In this document: positions 58,838 to 64,000 of the stretch, in pieces | How positions within the stretch are numbered: the stretch's first letter is position 1 | How the letters are laid out: each line of letters starts with the position of its first letter | NCBI RefSeq assembly: GCF_022846655.1 | Contig: NZ_AP025667.1 | Span: forward strand, 2,703,001-2,767,000 | Length of the DNA: 64,000 bases | Source of the DNA: Streptomyces seoulensis | GTDB taxonomy: Bacteria; Actinomycetota; Actinomycetes; Streptomycetales; Streptomycetaceae | Direction: 5' to 3' | Program-made: the position numbers and the translations under genes | Notes under the pieces: model-generated | The model's database searches: none | What the model saw: only the letters and a program-made list of their open reading frames with translations | Told to the model about the DNA's origin: nothing

Positions 58838-61126
58838 ATGACCGAAGACCTCGTTCCGTCCCTCGGCCGCTGGCGCCTGTGGGAGCAGTTCGCCCTGCGC
58901 GGGCCCGGTTTCCCCGCGGACGGCGTGCTGCGCCTCGCGCCGGCCGGACTGGCGGAAGCCGCCGACAAGTTCGCCGCCGACGACACGCTCGACGGGCCCC
59001 GCTGGACCGACTTCGCCCGCCTCTTCACCGAGGCCGCCGTGGAGAACGCCCGCACCCTCCAGGGCATCGCCCGCACCCCCGCCTTCCGGGAGGCGGTCGC
59101 CTGGCAGAACCGGCCCGTGCTGGCCTCCGGCATCGCGCCGTTCCTGCGGTGGACGCCGAGTGCGGACAGCCGCAGCAGCATGCCCCGCCAGCGTGAGGAG
59201 CTGGTCGCGCACTACTGGCAGCGGTTCTGCGTGAAGAACGACACGATTGGCTTCTTCGGCCCCGTCGGCTGGGGCCGCTGGGACCCGGACACGCCCGGAG
59301 CCGCCGTGGACACCGGGTCGGCACTGATCGCCGAGTCCCACGTCTACTGGGCGAGTTGGGGCATGGACGCCCTGGCGAAGACGCTGGACGCCGACCCGGA
59401 GCTGCGCGAGTGGATCGCGCCGAGGCGCGTGCCCTTCGTCGCCCTCGATGGCGACCGGGTCAGCGTGCCCGGCCGCAGACCGGTGACGGTGTCGGCCGAG
59501 GCCGCCGCCGTCCTCGCCCGCTGCGACGGCGTCCGTCCGGCCCGGCGGATCGCCACCGAACTGCCGGGCACCGACGTCCCCGCCGTCCTGGCGGACCTGA
59601 TCGCCCGCCGCTGGGTGGTGTGGCGGCTGGAGGTCCCCGCCGGCACCCATCCGGACCGAGCGCTGCGCGCCTGGCTCCACACCGTCGGAGCGCCCGGCCC
59701 CCGGCAGCGCGGACTCACCGCGCTGGACCGGCTGGAGGCGGGCCGGGCCGGGGTGGCGGCGGCGCGCAGTGACGACGAACTGGTGGCCGCGATGGCCGAC
59801 TTGGAGCGGACGTTCACCGAGCTGACCGACACCCCCGCCGTACGGGAGAAGTCCGCCTCCACGGCTCCCTGCCGGGCACTGGTGTACTCCGACGCGCGAC
59901 GCGCCGCCACCGCCCGCATCGGACCGGCCGTCCTCGACGCGCTGCGCCCGCTGCGCCCTCTCATGGACAGCGCGGGCTGGCTCACCTCCCGGCTGGCCGA
60001 GACGGTGCTCACCGAGTCCCGGCAGGTCTACGCGCGCCTGGCCGCTGAGGGCCCCGTCGACCTGGCCTCCTTCTGGTTCGCCTGCCTGCCCGTGCTGCAC
60101 GGGCCCGCCCGGACCGCGGCCGCGGACCTCCAGCGGGAGTTCGCCCGGCGCTGGCAGCGCATCCTCGCGGTACCGGCCGGGGCACGCCGGGTCGAGACAG
60201 ACGCGGCGGCCGTCGAGGACGGTGTCCGAAAGGAGTTCGGCACCGCGGGCGGCGGCTGGACGGCCGCACGCTATCTGAGCCCGGACATCATGATCGCGGC
60301 CGACGGCGCGGACGCGGTCGCGCGCGGCGACTTCACCCTCGTCCTCGGCGAACTCCACCTCGCCGCCAACACGCTGGGCGCGTCCCTCTTCACCCACCAG
60401 CACTCCGACCCGGACGAACTGTTCCGTCTCACCGACCGTGACCACCCCGGTCCGCGCCTGCTCCCGCTGATCCCCAAGGAGCACCGCTCCCGCCTCTCGG
60501 CCCGCGTCCGCCAGACCCTCGTACGCCCCGAGGACCACCAGGTCGCCCTGGCCGACTTCACGGCGGACCCCGCCCGGCCCCGCACCGTCCGCAGCGCCGA
60601 CGCCACCGTCGAGGAACGCGACGGCGAACTCGTCGTCCTGCTCCCGGACGCCACGGTCCTCCCGGCGGTCGACGTCTTCTCCCACGTCCTGACTACCCTC
60701 GCGATGGATCTCTTCCGCATCCTCCCCGAGGCGGCCCACTCACCCCGGGTCACCGTGGACCGGCTCGTGATCGCCCGCGAGACCTGGCGCCTCCCGGCCG
60801 CCGGTGCCGGCTTCGCCGACGACAAGGACGAGGCCCGCCGCTTCGTCCGCGCCCGTCACTGGAGAGAGGAACTCGGCCTGCCGCGCTACGTGTTCGTGGT
60901 CTCCCCGACCGAGTCCCGCCCGTTCTACGTGGACTTCGACAGCCCGGTCTACGTCACGATCCTGGCCAAGGCGCTGCGCCGGCTGGCCCGCAAGGACCCC
61001 GAGGCCGAAGTCACGTTCACCGAGATGCTCCCGACGCCTGAACAGACCTGGCTCACCGATGCCGAGGGCCACCGCTACACCTCGGAACTGCGCTTCGTCG
61101 CCTTCGACACGGAGGCGTCCGGCTGA
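58838..61126 (+). CDS. LanB-like protein 2 (lantibiotic dehydratase N-terminal type, no elimination domain)
   Basis: 762 residues, a clear paralogue of LanB-like protein 1 along its whole length (WRLWEQFALRGPGFPADGVL; KNDTIGFFGPVGWGRWDP; LVYSDARRAATA; PRYVFVVSPTESRPFYVDFD; EMLPTPEQTWLTD). It also stops short of a SpaB_C elimination domain. Two copies in one operon suggest two successive additions, or a heteromer. The ATG has AAGGAG upstream; an earlier in-frame ATG at 58781 would add 19 residues without a ribosome site. Last gene before a strong terminator, so it probably ends the cluster. Confidence 0.85.
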   Translation: MTEDLVPSLGRWRLWEQFALRGPGFPADGVLRLAPAGLAEAADKFAADDTLDGPRWTDFARLFTEAAVENARTLQGIARTPAFREAVAWQNRPVLASGIAPFLRWTPSADSRSSMPRQREELVAHYWQRFCVKNDTIGFFGPVGWGRWDPDTPGAAVDTGSALIAESHVYWASWGMDALAKTLDADPELREWIAPRRVPFVALDGDRVSVPGRRPVTVSAEAAAVLARCDGVRPARRIATELPGTDVPAVLADLIARRWVVWRLEVPAGTHPDRALRAWLHTVGAPGPRQRGLTALDRLEAGRAGVAAARSDDELVAAMADLERTFTELTDTPAVREKSASTAPCRALVYSDARRAATARIGPAVLDALRPLRPLMDSAGWLTSRLAETVLTESRQVYARLAAEGPVDLASFWFACLPVLHGPARTAAADLQREFARRWQRILAVPAGARRVETDAAAVEDGVRKEFGTAGGGWTAARYLSPDIMIAADGADAVARGDFTLVLGELHLAANTLGASLFTHQHSDPDELFRLTDRDHPGPRLLPLIPKEHRSRLSARVRQTLVRPEDHQVALADFTADPARPRTVRSADATVEERDGELVVLLPDATVLPAVDVFSHVLTTLAMDLFRILPEAAHSPRVTVDRLVIARETWRLPAAGAGFADDKDEARRFVRARHWREELGLPRYVFVVSPTESRPFYVDFDSPVYVTILAKALRRLARKDPEAEVTFTEMLPTPEQTWLTDAEGHRYTSELRFVAFDTEASG
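59129..59297 (+). repeat. Near-identical 169-bp segment, copy 2 (in LanB-like 2)
   Basis: Partner of 53824-53992; five silent differences over 169 bases by my alignment. See the copy 1 entry. Confidence 0.8.
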
Positions 61127-61143
61127 GCTTCCCCGGCCGGCAC

Positions 61144-61182
61144 CCCGGCCCGCGCTCCGGGGAGAACGGAGCGCGGGCCGGG
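61144..61182. terminator. Strong convergent terminator
   Basis: A 16-bp perfect stem CCCGGCCCGCGCTCCG with its complement and a 7-nt loop, between the rightward LanB-like 2 gene and the leftward VanX-like gene. Serves both strands and marks the right boundary of the cluster. Confidence 0.8.
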
Positions 61183-61188
61183 ACCGGA

Positions 61189-61998
61189 TCAACGCTTGGT
61201 GGTGAGCGACTTCCGGTTGACCGGGAAGTCGAAGTACGTGTCCGGGTACGGCTCGGGCTTGTACGTGTAGTGCCACCACTCCTCGGCGAGGTTCACGAAG
61301 CCGAGGCGCTCCAGGGTGTTCTTGAGCAGCAGGCGGTTGGCGCGCTGCACACCCTGGACACGGGGGTCCAGGGTGTGGGCCAGCGGGTCGAAGCAGTCGA
61401 AACCGGTGCCCATGTCGAGGGAGTTGTCCGGGAAACGCTGAGACTTGGGGGCGTGACAGGAGACGAGGGGCTGGCCGGGGACGTAGGGGCGGGTCGGCCG
61501 CGCCGGGAGTTCGACGACCGTCAGGTCCATGGTCGAACCCCTGCTGTGGCCGGACTTCTCGGCGATGTACCCGTCGGCGAAGAGCCGGGTCTTGTCGACC
61601 TCCGGGTAGAACTCGGGCTTCATGGTCTCGTCGTCCAGGTCCTCGGCCCAGCGGACGAAGTGGTCGACGGCGCGCTGCGGCCGGTAGCAGTCGTACACCT
61701 TCAGGCTGTAGCCGTGCCGCAGCAGTCGGCGCTGCGCCTGATGCAGGGCCTCGGCCGCGGGACGGGTGAGGAGACAGACCGGCTGCTGGTAGCCGTCGAT
61801 GCGCTCGCCGACGAAGTTGTGCGGGGTGAAGTAGCGCATCTCCTGGATGATGGTGGGGTCCACCGCGCTCAGGGCCACGAAGTCCTTCGGCGCCCTCGGT
61901 TCGGGCGTGGCCCTGGCCGTGGTGGAGGCGGCGGTCACGGTCAGCAGGGCGGCGACGGCGGTGATGACACCGCGTGCGGCACGGGAGAGTCGTGTCAT
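61189..61998 (-). CDS. Secreted D-Ala-D-Ala dipeptidase (VanX-like, M15)
   Basis: 269 residues. N-terminal signal peptide (Arg pair, hydrophobic 11-25, Ala-rich cleavage zone near TARATPEP). The M15D zinc motif SGHSRGSTMDL (SxHxxGxxxD) and the catalytic EEWWHY (ExWH) are both present, so it should be an active D,D-dipeptidase. True VanX acts in the cytoplasm to remove D-Ala-D-Ala; a secreted form more likely trims wall peptides or scavenges dipeptides. Common in Streptomyces outside van clusters; resistance cannot be inferred. Confidence 0.88.
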   Translation of the reverse strand: MTRLSRAARGVITAVAALLTVTAASTTARATPEPRAPKDFVALSAVDPTIIQEMRYFTPHNFVGERIDGYQQPVCLLTRPAAEALHQAQRRLLRHGYSLKVYDCYRPQRAVDHFVRWAEDLDDETMKPEFYPEVDKTRLFADGYIAEKSGHSRGSTMDLTVVELPARPTRPYVPGQPLVSCHAPKSQRFPDNSLDMGTGFDCFDPLAHTLDPRVQGVQRANRLLLKNTLERLGFVNLAEEWWHYTYKPEPYPDTYFDFPVNRKSLTTKR

Positions 61999-62054
61999 GT
62001 CTCCTGCGTCTATCAGGAGTGGACCATGCTCGGGAAGTACCCGGTGTTCCCCGC

Positions 62055-62795
62055 TCAGAGCGGCTTGCGCCAGACCGAGACGTGCTTGGTGGAGGCGTCC
62101 GTGAAGGGGGCTCCGGTCCAGTCCGCCACCCGGCGCTCCAGGCGGAGGCCCGCGATGTGCGCCATCAGGTCCAGTTCGGCGGGCCAGGCGTAGCGGTGGC
62201 GGGAGGCCGTGCGCCGGTAGCGACCGTCCTCGCCGTCCTGGGTGAGGTGGTGCGAGACCAGGATCTGGGCCACCAGGTCGAAGGTGTCGAAGCCGATGTG
62301 GCCCGCCGACACGTCGAACGGCACCGCCGACTGCGTGGGCGGCAGCAGGCGCAGCGGCGGCACACCCAGTTCGATGACGAAGCGGCCGCCGGGCGCCAGA
62401 TGCCGGGCGGCGTTACGGAAGCACTCCACCTGTTCTTCCTGCGTGAGCAGGTTCGAGATCGTGTTGTAGACGAGGTAGACCAGGCTGAACTCGCCCGGTA
62501 CCACCGTCGTGGCCATGTCTCCCGGCGTGACCGGGAGCGTCTCCTCGTCCACCTTCCGGCGCAGCACCGCCGCCATGTGCTCGGAGAACTCGATGCCCGC
62601 AACCGGCACACCCCGCTCCCGCAGCGGCACGGCCACCCGGCCGGTGCCGATGGCGAACTCCAACGCCCTGCCCCCTCCGGCCAGGTCGGCGAGGAAGTCG
62701 ACGGTGGGGCCGAGCACCGCCGCCGAGGACATCTCGGTCTCCTCGGCGTCGTAGCGCTCGGCGCTCGCCCGGTCCCACAGCTCGCTGCTCGTCAT
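62055..62795 (-). CDS. Class I SAM-dependent methyltransferase
   Basis: 246 residues. Motif I is ALEFAIGTGRVAVPL (GxGxG-like, reading IGTGR), followed by VAGIEFSEHMAAVLRRK for ribose binding and HLAPGGRFVIELGVP as motif III. The substrate is not predictable. It lies just beyond the terminator that appears to close the biosynthetic cluster and is transcribed leftward before the VanX-like gene, so a role in the pathway is unlikely but not excluded. Confidence 0.85.
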   Translation of the reverse strand: MTSSELWDRASAERYDAEETEMSSAAVLGPTVDFLADLAGGGRALEFAIGTGRVAVPLRERGVPVAGIEFSEHMAAVLRRKVDEETLPVTPGDMATTVVPGEFSLVYLVYNTISNLLTQEEQVECFRNAARHLAPGGRFVIELGVPPLRLLPPTQSAVPFDVSAGHIGFDTFDLVAQILVSHHLTQDGEDGRYRRTASRHRYAWPAELDLMAHIAGLRLERRVADWTGAPFTDASTKHVSVWRKPL

Positions 62796-62838
62796 GGGCG
62801 GCCACTTTGCCGGTGACGGTGGGGCGTTGTCGACGCGA

Positions 62839-64000
62839 TTATCCGGACCGGCCGCCGTGCGCGCCCCAGGCGGCCGCGCACAGCGTGCGGTCCAGCTCCG
62901 AGGTGTAGCGGGTCGCCGCCAGCCAGGTGCGGGCGAAGCGCGTGGTGTCGGCGGGCAGGAGGCGGCCGAAGACGTCGCGGGAACGCTCCGCCGCCGAGGC
63001 GTGCAGCTCGGCCAGGAGGTCGGCGGCCGTGCCGAGGCCGTGGGCGTTCAGGCGGCGGGTGTCGGTGGTCGTGGCGCCGGGGAAGGCCAGCGTGCGTCGG
63101 CCACCCGCCACCGCCTGGTGCACCCGGCGCCGGAGCAGGTGCACCGGAGCCTCCTCCTGCGGGGGCGGGGTCCGGGAGGCACTCGCGGTTGTGGGCAGGT
63201 CCGCGCGCTGGAGGCGGTCCAGGCCGACATCGACACGGGTGCCGGTGACGCTCGGGTGTTCGGTGGCCAGCAGCGCCGCCCTGGCATGCGGGGCCGGGGC
63301 CAGGCGTGCCACGATCCGGAGCGGGACGCCCTGAGCGGCGGCGAGCAGGCGCAGGTTGTCGCGGTGGGGGAGCGCCGGGTCGTCGTGGGCGGCGGTCAGC
63401 CGCACGGTGCCGCCCCCGAACTCCGCCAGCAGGCAGTCGCCCGCCGCCTCGCGGACCGTCCCCGCCACCGTCACCGTCAGGAACAGCAGGTCGGGGCCAC
63501 CCGCCAGCGCCCGCGCCACCTGGTCGGCCACGGGCACCGACCAGAGCCGGTCCAGGGGCTCCGCGCGCCACTCCACCCCCGGTGCGCGGACCGCCCGTAC
63601 GCCCGCCCCGGCGCCCAGGCGGCCGGACGGCGAGACCGTGGCACCCGACATCGCCAGGCCCGCCCGCGACAGCTCGCGGTGGGTCAGCGCCGTGTCGCCG
63701 ACGCGCACGGTACGGTCCGCCGCGCCCACCGCCCGGCCCGCGCCGCCCGGCGCCACGTCCGACACCTGGTACAGCCGGCCCCCGGCGTCCGCGGTCCAGG
63801 TGACGGCGCCCGCGTGGCCGCTCGCCGTCAGCACCGGCTCGGAGAAGAGCCCGTACAGGCGCAGCGAGCCGTCCGGGCGGTACGGCCGGCGTGCGGTGCC
63901 GCGCAGTCCGGTCAGCTCCGCGTCCTCGGCGTCCGGCAGGCGGTGGGCGACCGCCAGGGTGTCGCCGAGGCCGTCCACGAGGTCGGCCAGGCGGTATGCC
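62839..64000 (-). CDS. Unrecognised protein, N-terminus cut by window edge
   Basis: At least 387 residues visible; the frame is open to the window end (AYRLADLVDGLGDTLAVAHRL at the edge), so this is the C-terminal part of a longer protein. It contains RPYRPDGSLRLYGLFSEPVLTASG, a beta-rich middle (WTADAGGRLYQVSDVAPGG) and a helical C-terminus ending LAATRYTSELDRTLCAAAWGAHGG. I do not recognise a family and see no catalytic motif, membrane span or signal peptide. Strong codon bias indicates a real gene. Confidence 0.65.
   Translation of the reverse strand, partial: AYRLADLVDGLGDTLAVAHRLPDAEDAELTGLRGTARRPYRPDGSLRLYGLFSEPVLTASGHAGAVTWTADAGGRLYQVSDVAPGGAGRAVGAADRTVRVGDTALTHRELSRAGLAMSGATVSPSGRLGAGAGVRAVRAPGVEWRAEPLDRLWSVPVADQVARALAGGPDLLFLTVTVAGTVREAAGDCLLAEFGGGTVRLTAAHDDPALPHRDNLRLLAAAQGVPLRIVARLAPAPHARAALLATEHPSVTGTRVDVGLDRLQRADLPTTASASRTPPPQEEAPVHLLRRRVHQAVAGGRRTLAFPGATTTDTRRLNAHGLGTAADLLAELHASAAERSRDVFGRLLPADTTRFARTWLAATRYTSELDRTLCAAAWGAHGGRSG

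Noticed and set aside
61189..61998. VanX-like gene as glycopeptide resistance
   Set aside because: The protein has a signal peptide, no vanHA or vanRS genes are nearby, and it lies beyond the terminator closing the cluster.

Overview
The window is high-GC actinobacterial chromosome, almost certainly Streptomyces. Supporting signs are the strong third-position GC bias, frequent GTG/TTG starts, dense 1-4 bp gene overlaps, and family content such as DUF6397- and DUF5709-type proteins, a roadblock/LC7 protein, a PQQ-propeller Ser/Thr kinase and LuxR/LAL regulators. Both window edges cut genes. No rRNA, tRNA, CRISPR array, transposase or attachment site was recognised.

Left part (1-23 kb), mostly ordinary chromosome: end of a roadblock gene, a DUF6397-like protein, TesB thioesterase, a Ski2-like helicase, a membrane metal-dependent hydrolase, cysteine-free ribosomal protein L31, a DUF5709 protein, a heterodimeric ABC exporter with one degenerate ATP site, a MarR regulator divergent from a third ABC exporter with a palindromic operator candidate between them, MltG, an ssuCBAD sulfonate operon headed by a leaderless Cys-Cys leader peptide, YjbQ, a Fic protein with a hypothetical partner, a GNAT protein and a Ser/Thr kinase.

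Middle and right part (23-61 kb), one large natural-product locus. (a) A leftward operon of a P450, a Sua5/YrdC-domain protein and a DRE-TIM (isopropylmalate/homocitrate synthase-like) enzyme diverges from (b) a rightward operon of two dimodular NRPSs (C-A-T-C-A-T, then C-A-T-C-A-T-TE), a second P450 and an MFS exporter. Four modules imply a tetrapeptide; module 3 carries the textbook Thr code and is followed by an unusual CHxxxDG condensation domain. (c) A large LAL regulator. (d) A lanthipeptide-like pair: a 70-aa Ser/Thr-rich, nearly Cys-free precursor and a LanM whose dehydratase residues are intact but whose cyclase zinc cysteines are gone, facing two small LuxR regulators. (e) Peptidase E, phosphopantetheinyl transferase and MbtH. 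(f) A rightward five-gene set in which two LanB-like proteins without an elimination domain flank a stand-alone A domain, a threonine-dehydratase-like PLP enzyme and a stand-alone PCP. Sets (d) and (f) are the most unusual content: parts of three chemistries (NRPS, class II lanthipeptide, aminoacyl-tRNA-dependent LanB/PEARL-type) side by side.

Right edge (61-64 kb) returns to ordinary genes: a secreted VanX-like dipeptidase, a class I methyltransferase and a truncated unrecognised protein.

How the cluster may work (inference): the PPTase and MbtH serve all carrier proteins and A domains; the NRPS pair makes a short Thr-containing peptide that the P450s oxidise; the MFS protein exports it; the LAL and LuxR proteins may share a TATGGGG-type promoter motif seen upstream of both the NRPS and lanM units. 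Whether (d) and (f) contribute to the same molecule or are separate pathways cannot be decided from sequence alone.
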